The position numbers were made by a program, and so were the translations under genes. This document shows positions 24,365 to 34,933 of a stretch of 64,000 nucleotides of DNA, piece after piece (position 1 is the stretch's first letter; the number at the start of each line of letters is the position of its first letter). The notes under the pieces were generated by a model. That model had not been told where the DNA came from. It saw only the letters and a list, made by a program, of their open reading frames with translations, and ran no database searches. Source of the stretch: Cornus controversa (taxonomy: Eukaryota > Streptophyta > Magnoliopsida > Cornales > Cornaceae); NCBI GenBank assembly GCA_026545225.1, contig CM048851.1, forward strand, positions 32,177,956 to 32,241,955, written 5' to 3'.

Positions 24365-24895
24365 ATATTCTGGAATTTTCTGTAATTTAAAAACATTTTT
24401 AATAAACCAAAGAAGGTGAAAAACCAACTTTTAGGCACTTTAAAAATTAATTGAACATCAAGGGAAGCTCAAATCGAGGTGAAAATTTAAACCCAAGGTC
24501 ATTTAATCTCTAAACAGTTACAAAAAAATTTAGGGAATTTTTGGAATTTCAGAAGTATTTTCTAAAATTACAAAAAGGGAAAAACCCAGCTTTTTGACAC
24601 TTTAAAATTCAATTGAGCAACAAGGAAAGATCATTTTGAGTTGAAACTTTAAACCCAAGTGTATTTAACCTCCAGAGAGTTACAGTAAAAATTTGGGAAT
24701 TTTTGGAGTTGTAAAAGTATTTTCTAAAATTACAAAACAGGAAAAAGACAGCTTTTGGGTACTTTTAAAAATTAATTGGTGAACAAGGGAAAAGTGTTTT
24801 GAGTTGAAAATTTAAAATTAAGTGTATTTAATCTCCAATATCATACAGTAAAATTTTCAGAATTTTTGGAACCATGAAAGTATTTTTTTAAAAAT
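24365..24895. repeat. Degenerate tandem repeat, period about 160 bp
   Basis: The anchor GGAATTTTTGGA...AGTATTTT recurs near 24536, 24695 and 24858, with a weaker copy near 24370. Each unit also carries a TTAATTGA..CAAGG stretch and TTTAAACCCAAGTGTATTTAA. About 3.5 copies. Confidence 0.85.
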
Positions 24896-24962
24896 TATTT
24901 TTCAAATTTTCAAGTTTTTCCAAAAATTTCAAAAATTCAAAAAAAAAATCAAAATATATCGG

Positions 24963-25150
24963 AATGGGCCCAAAGTGGACCCAGGGGTGGGCCCCCGCGA
25001 GTGGGGCCCAAACATATTTTTCCCGGCGCCGGCCGGCGCCGTCACCGGCCCCACGCGCCGACCAGGTGCGTGGGGAAGCCCCTGCGCTGGGGCTTCTTCC
25101 CCAGCGCGCCCAACAGCGCGCTGCCGGCGACGTTCCGGCCACAGTTCGCC
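24963..25150. repeat. GC-rich block inside the solo LTR
   Basis: About 190 bases of very high GC in an otherwise AT-rich window, with self-complementary words such as GGCGCCGGCCGGCGCC and AAGCCCCTGCGCTGGGGCTT. Several long open frames overlap here on both strands only because GC-rich sequence lacks stop codons; they are not called genes. Confidence 0.85.
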
Positions 25151-26110
25151 TCCATTTTTGCGCCATTCTTCTCCTCTCGACGCCGTCTACGTATTGGTGC
25201 AAAAAGCCCCATCCGAAACAACCCGAATCAAAAACCCCCAATTCACAAGTTCTAGGGTTCTTCGCAAAATTCAAAAATTTAAAACCCAATAAATTCACGA
25301 TCTGTTTTCCTAAGGATTTAGAGTTGTTTACAAATTTAATTCCAACACAGTAGGTTCACAACTAAACAATTATTTCATACAAATTGCATAAATAAATGAT
25401 TTCTTCCTTAACACAATATACATATACATGAACACATATGCATATAACCTTACATGAAACAAAATCAATTAAATGTACATACAATCATCATAGTTAATCT
25501 CACGAAATTTATCAATAGCAGAAAAATATAAACATGCAATTAATTACAAATTTTTAATATAAATATATGCTCAAACCTAGACTATGCATACGAATTCAAG
25601 GGGGAAGAGAAGAATTAAACTTGCCTTTTTCCTGACGAATTAACTGGTTCACCCGATCGTCACTCCCTTCTCTCTTTCGTTTTCTCTCTTTTAGTTCTGT
25701 GCGTAACACAACGGCAAACCCTAATTTCTTCTTCTTTTCTTTTCCTTTTTGTTTTAATTATTCATTTATGGTTTTTTCCTAAAACTAATAAAAATCAAAT
25801 TAATAATAAAAATAAATATAGCAAAAGCAATATTATTATAACCCTAGGCCCATCATTTTAAACATAACCTTAGCCCACTCATCCTAGCCCAAATTCCTCC
25901 CTAGCCCAACCCAAAACATTTAAATAAAAATAATACACAATTTATACCAATTCACATAAAATGACAATATGCATGTATAAAAGACCAACAACTCCCATAC
26001 AATGATAATCTATATAAAACAAAAAAAAAAAAACATTTCACATGAATTAATAAAATAAAGTAATAATGCAAAGAGATTAAATTGACACCTAAATTTTCCG
26101 GGGTATTACA

Positions 26111-26964
26111 TCAAGACAACCAATGCTCATCTTTTCTCACCCTTTCACTTTTGACGTGAACACTCCGTGCTTCCTGAGGCATAGAGGCCCGGTTACTCAT
26201 GAAAAGGATCAAATTGATTTTCTTATTCATCACTTTTTTTTCATCTATTTTTTTTCATTAAAGTCAAGTAAAACACATTATCGGTACTCATTCTTAAGAG
26301 ATACTATTTAATATCAAGCATATGTAACTCAGAGTATAAGTTTATACCTCACAAACCATGATTAAAATCACATAATTTAAACCACAGTTTCCAAAAATTT
26401 AAAACATACTAAAAAATTGTAAGTTATGCACCTACATAAGGTATTAATCCCTTGAATAATGTCAAAACATTCTATCTAAAAACAAAACAAAATAAAATAA
26501 AGAAATAAACTAAGAAAATAAAATAAACAAAAATCCTAAAACAAGAAGAATTTCACAAAAATTTCTCCCCATATTACAATAAAGCACATAAATAAGGCTT
26601 TGCCTTACCCCCAAACTTAAACTGTACTTTGTCCTCAATGTACAATCAATCAAAGCAAAGAGAAGAGTAAGAATGATGTTACCCGAAAGCCGAAGAGTAG
26701 TGGCACGAAAGTGGAGCACACCAATGGAATGAAGGTAATGGAAGCACTCCCCCAAACTTGGATGTTACTCCCTGTCAAAAACAAACCACCATACCCCAAA
26801 GATCAAGTGAAATAGTATGGGTGAAAATAAATATGAAAGAGAAAATTCCTAAAAATTAAAATTTTTTTTCTAAAACTGTAACTACAGAAAGAAAAATAAA
26901 AAAATAAAAAAAAGAAAAACTAAGAATAAAATAAAATAAAATACAAAAGAGAATTACCTTCCAG
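26111..26964 (-). other. Athila element 2, 3' non-coding region (right part)
   Basis: Resumes the Athila internal sequence after the solo LTR. It has two further CCCCCAAACTT words at 26608-26618 and 26749-26759, copies of the polypurine-tract core, and A-rich runs. No protein frame is recognised. Confidence 0.65.
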
Positions 26965-28200
26965 TCAAGGATGTGGTGGTGACTGAGCATCCGGATCCAA
27001 GTTCGACTGGCGCATCAATGCACGCAGCATCCTCCTCATCTCTAATTGATCTTGGCGAGTTTTATGAAAGTGATCCACCATCTCGATCCTCATAGCTCCA
27101 AACTGTGTGGAAACCTCTCTCTGTAGGGTACCAAACTGGGCGGTCAACCCAATAATTTGCCCCTCCAAATAATGATAATTATGCCCACCAGCTTGTGCAT
27201 GGACCTCATTTTTCTTTTGCTTCCATCTCCTCTAGATCTTCCACCTGTGGTGATATATCTACAGGTTCCCCTCCCTGAGCCAATCGAGATACCTCACCTG
27301 GCGCAGTGATGACTCTTCGATGCATATGAGATCGGCTCAAATTCCAGTCATGTGTGCCATAATGAATATCACGTGGAAAGGCAAACTCGCCCTCATAGAC
27401 TGTATATCTTTGTGCAATAAGCAACTGATGAATGATAGTAGGGAATGGAAACTCCCAGTCACTTGCACTGTCCGGTGCCTTGGCCACAACCTTGGAATAG
27501 AACTTTTCCATTTGGCCCCAGACAATTTGTGCGAATGACAGCCAATGCCCAAAATGTATGGCATATAACGATCTAAGGAACTTTTGACGTCTCTCAGTTT
27601 TATGTCCAATGGGACATATATTCTTGAGCAAAACAGCATCAAGGAATCATAAATGATTTGGCATAGAAGACTTGGAAGTTGCATTCCGCTTTGGCCCGGA
27701 GAATTGGTTAGCACACAAACGTGCAACCAAATTACCTATCAACAAATCATCGGGTAGAGGAGTATAAATATTAGTCAAATCATCTAGGCACTCATGAGGA
27801 CAACCCATGACAATAGCAATGGATGACATATCAACCTAAACTAATGTTCCATCTACTAAAGAAATAAGCACATCCCGCTGATCGGGTTTCGACATTAAGT
27901 TTTGATAAAAGACCTTGAAAAGCCTCGGGTAGATAGTAGTAGAAAGTGGAACAAAAATTAAAGTCGACACGACGACGGATGTTAGAAATTCCCCATCGTG
28001 TCTCGAGAAACATACCATATAGTTCGGCTATGTCAACGTTGTTTCAAAATTCAAGGCCCTTGGATGTCATCTCTCATGAATTTCATCTCGGCGAGATCTT
28101 GAGGAATCGGGTGTTGGATCATGTCTTGCCCAGCGAGGATTGCAAGAGCTTGAAGCACCTTGGTGAATTGCTCTCTTTGGTGCCATAGAAATAGAAAATG
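26965..28200 (-). pseudogene. Athila element 2 second ORF (plant transposon protein-like), decayed
   Basis: Downstream of pol on the minus strand a series of open pieces (27831-28018, 27647-27829, 27206-27631, 26965-27168) are separated by stops and frame changes but read as one protein. YPRLFKVFYQNL near its start, DDLLIGNLVARLCANQ in the middle and FLRSLYAIHFGHWLSFAQIV later resemble the second ORF of many Athila-group elements, related to the 'putative plant transposon protein' family; function is unknown. The last piece (AQFGTLQREVSTQFG, EMRRMLRALMRQ) looks like a coiled coil. A start may lie near 28190 (MAPKR). Confidence 0.6.
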
Positions 28201-29051
28201 TTTGGTTGAGAAATTTAATCAAACACTTGACGTGCACAATAAAAGTTTCTCATTCAACCTCTTCTTTCGGTAATTTTTCCATCCCAAATTGAACAATTTA
28301 ATCCACCAATTATATCCCCCAAACTTGGTCTTCAAAAGCCCTAAAAGAGATTTGCACAATTTTGCCAAAGAAAAACTTCACTTACTTTGATGTAGAACTT
28401 GAAAGAGTGAGAGTTTCCTTGAGAACTAATGATGATCAATCCGGTTTTGATGTTGATGTCGATGATGATCAATGTTAAATACTTGTTCAAGAATCACCAA
28501 TTGAAGAAAATATTTTCCCGGTTGAAGTAGGAGTCAAATTGGAGCTCAAAGATGTCAAGGAAGCAAGTAGTGGTAACAAAATATGAGAGGGGGCCTTTAT
28601 AGGCCTCAAAAATTCAAGCAGCCCTTAATTGTGCTTGTCGATCGATCCCCCTTGGGGTGGGCGATCGATTGCCCACCTGTTGGTCCTCCCTTGTTGAAAA
28701 ATTATGGGGGCGATCAATCCCCCCAGCTGATGCCTGTTGAGCCTTCATTGTCCAAGGTTGACCGGGACGTGTATTTTTGGAGTCTCTATCGCCCAAGGTC
28801 GACCGAGAGCACTTTTTTTTACCCGTCTTGAGTCCAACTACCTCGGTACACCTCTTAGAATCCTCTGGAAGCAACTTATACATCAAAAACTCAAAGAAAA
28901 TACATTAAAATGCAACTAAAATTGAAAGAAAAATTAAGAAAACTAAAACTAAAAATTCAAAATCAAAGAAATCTAAAGAAATTAAAGGATATAAATACAT
29001 AAAAATCTTACAATTTAACATTCATAGGAGATGATCAACTCTCCGAAGGGA
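28201..29051 (-). other. Non-coding spacer between pol and second ORF of Athila element 2
   Basis: No protein-like frame. It contains a CCCCCAAACTTGG word at 28316-28328 and, at 28636-28805, several GTCGATCGATC / GGCGATCGATTGCCC / GGTCGACCGAG words in a C-rich setting. Confidence 0.6.
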
Positions 29052-30540
29052 TTAAGTCGGATAGACGAGATCCATCAAGTCGACGGACTCTACGTCTCTT
29101 CTTGGCACAAATCCTTCCACACAATGCTTCAACCTTTGCCCATTAACTTTCTTCTCAAAAATTTCAAATAATTGTTCATCCGAAAATGAGTCTCTAACAG
29201 GTAATGCATCGATCACCGGCTTAAACTCAATCCGAGATAAATGATCCGTAACCACATTCTCTGTCCTCTTTTTATCTTTTATCTCTAAATTGAATTCTTG
29301 CAACAATAAAATCCATCGAATAAGACGTGGTTTGGTTTCTTTCTTAGCCAATAAGTGTCTCAATGCTGTATGGTCAGATCAAACAACCACCTTGGACCCC
29401 AATAAATAGGAACAAAACTTATCCAGAGCAAATACTACCACTAGAAGCTTTTTCTCTATGGTTGTATAATTAAGTTGGGCATCAGAGAGAGTCTTACTAG
29501 CGTAATAGATAACATATGGTCGTTTCTCTTCTCTTTGTCCCAACAGTACTCCTACTATATAATCAGAGGCATCACACATGATTTCAAAAGGTAGAGCCCA
29601 TTTTGGAGATTGCATGATTGGTGCAGTGGATAATAAAGACCAAAGTTTCTAAAAAGCTTGCACACATTCTTCATCAAAGGAAAAGGAAACATCTTTAGAT
29701 AATAAATGGCACAATGATCTAGCAATTTTACTGAAATCATTGATGAATCTTCTATAGAACCCAGCATGGCCTAAAAAAGAATGAACTTGTTTCACCGAAG
29801 TTGGAGGAGGCAGAGTAGTAATTAGGTCGATCTTTGCTTTATCAACTTCAATGCCCCTCTCTGAAACAATATGGCCTAACACAATACCCTCTTTTACCAT
29901 GAAATGACTCTTCTCCCAACTAAGTACCAAATTCCGTTCTCGGCATCTTTGAAGCACAAGTGATAAATTGCTCAAACAGTCTTCAAAGGATGACCCAAAA
30001 ATAAAGAAGTCATCTATGAACACCTCCAAGAATTTTTCCACAATGTCAAAAAAGATGGCCATCATACACCTTTGGAATGTCGTCGGAGTATTACATAACC
30101 CAAATGGCATATAAGGATAAGCAAAAGTGCCAAAGGGACAAGTGAAAATAGTCTTCTCTTGATCTTCTGGATCCATAGCCACTTGGTTATAACCAGAGTA
30201 GCCATCTAGAAGCAATAATAGCTTTGGTCAGCTAACCTTTCAAGTATTTGATCAATGAATGGAAGAGGGAAGTGATCCTTCTTTATCATGGAATTTAGCT
30301 TTCTGTAATCAATGCAAACACGCCAACCTATGGCAGTACATTGTGGAACAAGCTCTCCCATAGAGTTAGGGACAATAGTAAGACCAGACTTCTTAGGAAG
30401 CACTTGTGTTGGACTCACCCATGTGCTGTCAGAAATTGGATAAATAATACCCGCATCAAGTAACTTGACAACCTCTTTCTTTACTACCTCCTTCATGTTA
30501 GGGTTCAGTCGCCTTTGTGCCTCTCTAAATGGCTTACGTC
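29052..30540 (-). pseudogene. Athila element 2 reverse transcriptase and RNase H, fused to the pol tail (integrase deleted)
   Basis: On the minus strand: [20 protein letters not shown], a frame change near 30210, LLDGYSGYNQVAMDPEDQ, MPFGLCNTPTTFQRC, and the catalytic box as FIDD (FMDD in element 1), then GHAGFYRRFINDFSKIARSL. RNase H shows CDASDYIVGVLLGQ and KKLLVVVFALDKFCSYL, a stop, [20 protein letters not shown] and VVTDHLSRI. After SFSDEQLF the frame passes straight into KVNGQRLKH and MDLVYPT, the last residues of Athila pol. The whole zinc finger and DDE core of integrase, more than 1 kb in element 1, is therefore missing while the frame is kept. Confidence 0.93.
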
Positions 30541-31450
30541 CTTATTCTAGATGGATTTTGTGCATGCAGATTGAGGGATCAATGCCTTTAAGATCAGTAA
30601 CACTCCACCCAATTATTTCACGATGTTGATATAAGACCTCTACTAAATACTTCTCTTGAGTTTCTGTCAGATCAGAGGCAATAATAATAGGAAGAGTTCT
30701 TTGTGCCCCCAGAAATACATACTTCAACTTGTCATGCAAAGGCTTCAACTCTAATTGTGGAGGGGATTCCAATGAAGGCACTAGAGAGTGCTAGAGAGAG
30801 AAGGGAGTGGCTCAATGGGAATTCTCCATGGTGGAGTATTCTGAATAGCATCCACTTCCATCATAGATTTCATCTCTTCACACAACTCTTCATCATTAAT
30901 TATCTCATAGTCATAAAGAGACTTACATACCTCTAAGGAGTTTTAAGATATAGAGGATGAAACACATTCCTCTACACATTCATCAATATCATCCATGCAG
31001 AACAAATCACTCTGATCTGGAGGGTGTTGGATAGCATTGAACACATTAAGCTTGACATTTATGTTGCCAAATGAGATATCCATGATCCCCGACCTATAAT
31101 TTATGCAAACATCAGCAGTAGCTAAGAAAGGTCGACTAAGAATCATTGGAATGTGCCTCTTCGGATTATGAACTAGCTCAGTGTCAAGTACAATGAAATC
31201 AACTGGAAAGTAGAACTTGTCCACTTTAATGAGCACATCTTTAATGATTCCTCGGGGTTGCTTTGTTGATCTGTTTGCAAATTGCAGTACCACCGAGGTA
31301 GGCTTCAATTCTCCCAAGCCCAATTGTAAGTATACTGAATACGGTAGCAAATTCACACTTGCACCTAAATCAAGAAGAGCTTTATCAACATAGTGTTCCC
31401 CAATGATGCATGAGATAGTTGGGGCACCAGGATCTTTGTACTTGGGAGGA
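30541..31450 (-). pseudogene. Athila element 2 protease and linker to RT
   Basis: On the minus strand the active site ALLDLGASVNLLPYSVYLQL sits near 31330-31375, with the aspartate intact, followed by PRGIIKDVLIKVDKFYFPVDF and a RPFLATADVCINYR segment as in element 1. A linker containing PPQLELKPLHDKLKYVFLG and IASDLTETQEKYLVEVL leads to RT. Stops separate the protease piece (30943-31356) from the linker piece (30542-30781). Confidence 0.88.
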
Positions 31451-33316
31451 GTGCACTACTGAATTATAGAACTCACTTGTTGTGGTAGCATCACTTTCTT
31501 TTGGCACATGGCTTTTGGAACGCCTTTTCTAAGTGCACAAGTCCTTCAAAAATTTAGCATTAGGAGGAATTTTCTTGATGGCATCAAGGAGTGACAAATT
31601 AATCTTCACTTGTCAAAATACTTCCATCATGTCATGCAGCTTGTCCCCTTGCTTCCCCAATTTAGATGCTTCAAGGAAACGTTATGGGAAAGGAGCCTTG
31701 GGCTCATAAGGAATTTCAGCACTTGGACTTGTGGTCACTTTTTCTTCTTCATTCTTCTCACCAACCTTATTATCAATTACTTTCCCACTCCTCAAAGTGG
31801 TAATGGCTTGAACTTGCTCATGGTGTGGGTTGCTTGTGGAAGCTTGCATCCTTCTTGGATTAGTAATTGGTTGACTAGGGAGCTTCCCTTCTTCTCTTTT
31901 ACTCATTGAAGTAGCAAACTGTCCAAACTGAGATTCCAGTTAGCAATGGATTGAGAATGAGAGTGCACTAGCTGAACCGTAGATTGTACTATTGCTGCAG
32001 TAGCTTGCACTGTCTCTATCAGAGAATCAAGTTTATCAAACTTTGGTAAGGTAAGTGTCAGCTTGTCTTCAATAGTATAAATTCTCTGTGCCATAGGACT
32101 TTGTGTTTGATATTGCTGTTGAGGTACAAAATTCCTAGGTTGATATGATGGTTGCATTGTTGCCTCTTGGTTACTGTAAAAAAAAAACCAGGATGATTCC
32201 TCTATGTAGGATTGTAAGTATTACCTCGTGGATGATTCATTGGTCCAGTGAATGTAGCTTGGACTTGCTCATATTGAATATCAGAAAATTGCCCCAATGA
32301 AGGACAATTGCTCACATTATGCATAGGACTAGAGCAAAATTCACAAGGGCCTAGCAATGAAGAATTTGAAGTAGAAGGAGTTTGATTGGTAGCCATAATT
32401 GCTGCTACCTTCTGTGCAATTAAATCAATGTCGGTTGGCATAGTTTCTGAAGCACCAACCTAAAAAATCCCATTAGTCTTCCTTATAGGGCAGGTCTACT
32501 AGAACGAGTAGAGGACATATGTTGTAGAAAGTTGTCACTAAGATTTTCAAATAAGGTTCATGCCTCTTATTCACTCTTCAACATAAAAGTACCTCCACAA
32601 GATGCATCAACCATCTATCTGTTGGCTTCTGTCAGCGCTTCATGAAAACTCTGCACTAGTTGCCACTTAGGAACTTGATAATGGGGACACTTCCTAAGAA
32701 GGTCCTTGAATCTCTCCCATGTCTCATAAAAAATTTTTCCCTCATGTTGGGAGAAACAAGTGATAGCACGTCTAAACTGATTGGTCTTCCGTATTAGAAA
32801 ATACTTCTTGAGAAACTCATGTTGCATCTGAGTCCAAGTCGTGATAGAATCTGCTGGTAGAGAATTGAACCAATACTTTGCTTTGTCTTTTAGGGAGAAT
32901 GAAAAAAGTCTCATTCTGAAAGTATTTTCAGAGAAGTTATGAATTTTAGTAGTTGAGCACACTTCAATGAAGTCATCCAGATGCTTGTAAGGGTCTTCTT
33001 GAGTCAGCCCAAAATAAGATGGTAGTATCTAAATAATGCTGAACTTGAGCTCATAATTCTGTGCCGTGACGTTGGGCAGTTGAAAACCAACTGGTGAGGT
33101 ATATGTCTCAGGAACATAGTAGTCCATAAGCAATCTAGCCCTTTCTCCATCAGCATTAGGAACAAGGTTGTTATTCCTCTCTTTTGCCATGTTTTTAATT
33201 AATTCTTCCTCTTGCACAATGGTATCAACAGGGATGTTCTTCTGTTGTCTAAGAGTACGTTCAGGCTCAGGATCAAGAGGTATCAAAGGATCAGCCACAG
33301 AACGACGACCATGCAT
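31451..33316 (-). pseudogene. Athila element 2 gag, broken
   Basis: On the minus strand the start region reads MHGRRSVADPLIPLDPEPER (33316 down), followed by the gag core at 32615-32962 (SFSLKDKAKYWFNSLPADSI, TWERFKDLLRKCPHYQVPKW). A zinc-knuckle piece (CEFCSSPMHNVSNCP, spacing C-x2-C-x4-H-x4-C) lies at 32202-32441. A Q-rich piece follows (31903-32157). TAG/TAA stops break the frame several times. MHGRRSVADP is a plausible natural start, because it follows the leader directly after the primer site region. Confidence 0.85.
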
Positions 33317-33438
33317 ATATTAGCCAAAAGCACCTGAAAAGAAAAACAAAATCAAAATTAAAAACAAAATATAAAAATTTCCCAAACTAAAAATCCAATT
33401 AAAATTAATTCTGTAAAATCCAATTAATCAATAAATAA

Positions 33439-33456
33439 TCCCCGGCAACGGTGCCA
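33439..33456 (-). other. Athila element 2 primer-binding site (tRNA-Asp)
   Basis: TGGCACCGTTGCCGGGGA on the minus strand, 18 bases matching the tRNA-Asp primer site of Athila/Tat elements, five bases from the LTR end. Confidence 0.93.
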
Positions 33457-33461
33457 AAAAT

Positions 33462-34933
33462 TGATTCGTGTGTGAGTGCGTCTCAAATAATAATTACCAC
33501 ACTTCGCAATAGAACGAATTCCTTGCAGAATAGGACTATCGAAAAGGGTGTCGACCTCAGGGATTATGGTCTGATGAGTTGGAATACTGAATTAATTGTA
33601 ATTAAATTTAAGAGAAAATAATTCTGATTTTTAAACTAAACTAATTAAAAAGTAAAATAAAATAAATCAAAGTAAAATAGAAAGTGAAGATAATATGAGA
33701 GAAATCTAGGGTATTTGACTTTACCACTAACTCCGCAATCAATGGTCAATTGAATTAACTATAAGGGATTACATCATGCATAAGTGGTGGCGGTGGCTAC
33801 AAGCTCACCTTCATCCATCAAGAAGATAATATATAATTAAGGCTAAGTCATGGACTATCTTCGATTGACATGGGCCATCTAGGGTGCAGTATGGTTCATC
33901 TTCTCTAGGCATAATCCATTAAAGCTTTTAATGATATATTCAGTGAAAACTATTGTGTAATAATCACTCTCATGATCACAGAAAATAAGAGAGATTGAGT
34001 TCAATAACAACAACTAAATATCTAAGACAAGATAAGAAATTATTGAAACTGAATTTACAAGACTTTTATTGCTCAATTCTATAATAAGAATCCTCTAAAT
34101 TACATAATCTATGCATGTATATAAAGGTCCCCAATAATTAAAACAATCAAACCATTGATGCTTTGTTAGGGCTACATCAAAACCGTAGTGTTTGAACTAG
34201 CCGCTCATGGGTAGAAGAAGAAGCTTCAACTGTTGAGGAAGAAGGCATCATCTTCATGAATTATGCGTATGACTTTGTTCTCCAATGGCTCTGCAAAGTA
34301 TATCTTCTATTATGTCCAAAGCTCTCTCAGACTCTCCAATCTCTCCCCCAACTCAGCCTCCAATTCTTCACTTTATGCCCCAAGAGAATACACCAAAGTC
34401 CTAATCCAATTAGGAATTAATTAGGGTTTCCCGCAGCACTAATTAGGTGGGTTTTTCCTGCTGACGTTCAGCCCAACTTTTGAGCCACTAGAAGTTTGAT
34501 TTACGAAATTTTTGTGAAATACAAAAGTATGCAGAATCGAATTTTGTTCAACCTAAATAGAAATTAAGTCGATTTGAGGCTCAGAAATAACACTTCTGGT
34601 CCATTTTTCAAAACGAGATTAAGACTATATTAAGCGCAGATTTGGGCTTCAGGCCCGAAACTTTCTTAAGTAGTTGTAATTCTCTTGGACCTTTGTCTTG
34701 GGCTGATTTGAGTTGAAATAAATGGTTGAATGGATCTCCTTGATGTAGGCTTCATCTAACCATCTTGGATGTCATCTTTAAAAGTCCAAAATCATGTTTT
34801 AACTGAAATAATCATTAAGGCCCTGAAAATATAGAAAACACTAAAATGAAGTAAAATAACAAAATAATCTATCACTAAGAGAATAAAATATATAAGTTAA
34901 GAGGCTAGAATGTGTAACATTCAACGCCTATCA
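33462..34933 (-). repeat. Athila element 2, 5' LTR
   Basis: 1,472 bp, paired with 20906-22397. Followed on the plus strand by the TSD copy CTCCT. Confidence 0.93.

Larger units (their letters stand above)
23442..26110 (-). mobile_element. Solo LTR (2.7 kb) of a chromovirus-like gypsy element inside Athila element 2
   Basis: On the minus strand it starts TGTAATACCCCGG and ends GGGCTGTGACA, terminal sequences typical of Tekay/Del-type LTRs. No coding region and no second copy are present, so it is read as a solo LTR. It contains a four-copy 65-bp array, a roughly 160-bp tandem repeat and a strongly GC-rich block (all listed). Flanking bases (ATGTC and TCAAG on the plus strand) do not form a TSD, which lowers confidence in the exact ends. 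Confidence 0.6.
20906..34933 (-). mobile_element. Ty3/gypsy retrotransposon, Athila-like (element 2)
   Basis: LTRs at 20906-22397 and 33462-34933 (on the plus strand TGATTCGTGTG...CGCCTATCA) are flanked by a perfect 5-bp TSD, CTCCT (20901-20905 and 34934-34938). The tRNA-Asp primer site TGGCACCGTTGCCGGGGA is complete on the minus strand next to the right LTR, and a GTTTGGGGGTGTG polypurine tract borders the left LTR. Between them, on the minus strand, are gag, protease, RT, RNase H, a pol C-terminal tail and a second ORF region. Integrase is deleted. A 2.7-kb solo LTR (23442-26110) is inserted in the 3' non-coding part. It lies inside the copia gag next to the zinc knuckle. It is related to, but clearly distinct from, element 1. 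Confidence 0.95.

Noticed and set aside
24888-25353. Overlapping long open frames on both strands
   Set aside because: They arise from a GC-rich palindromic block poor in stop codons; composition is A/P/R-rich with no protein-family look.
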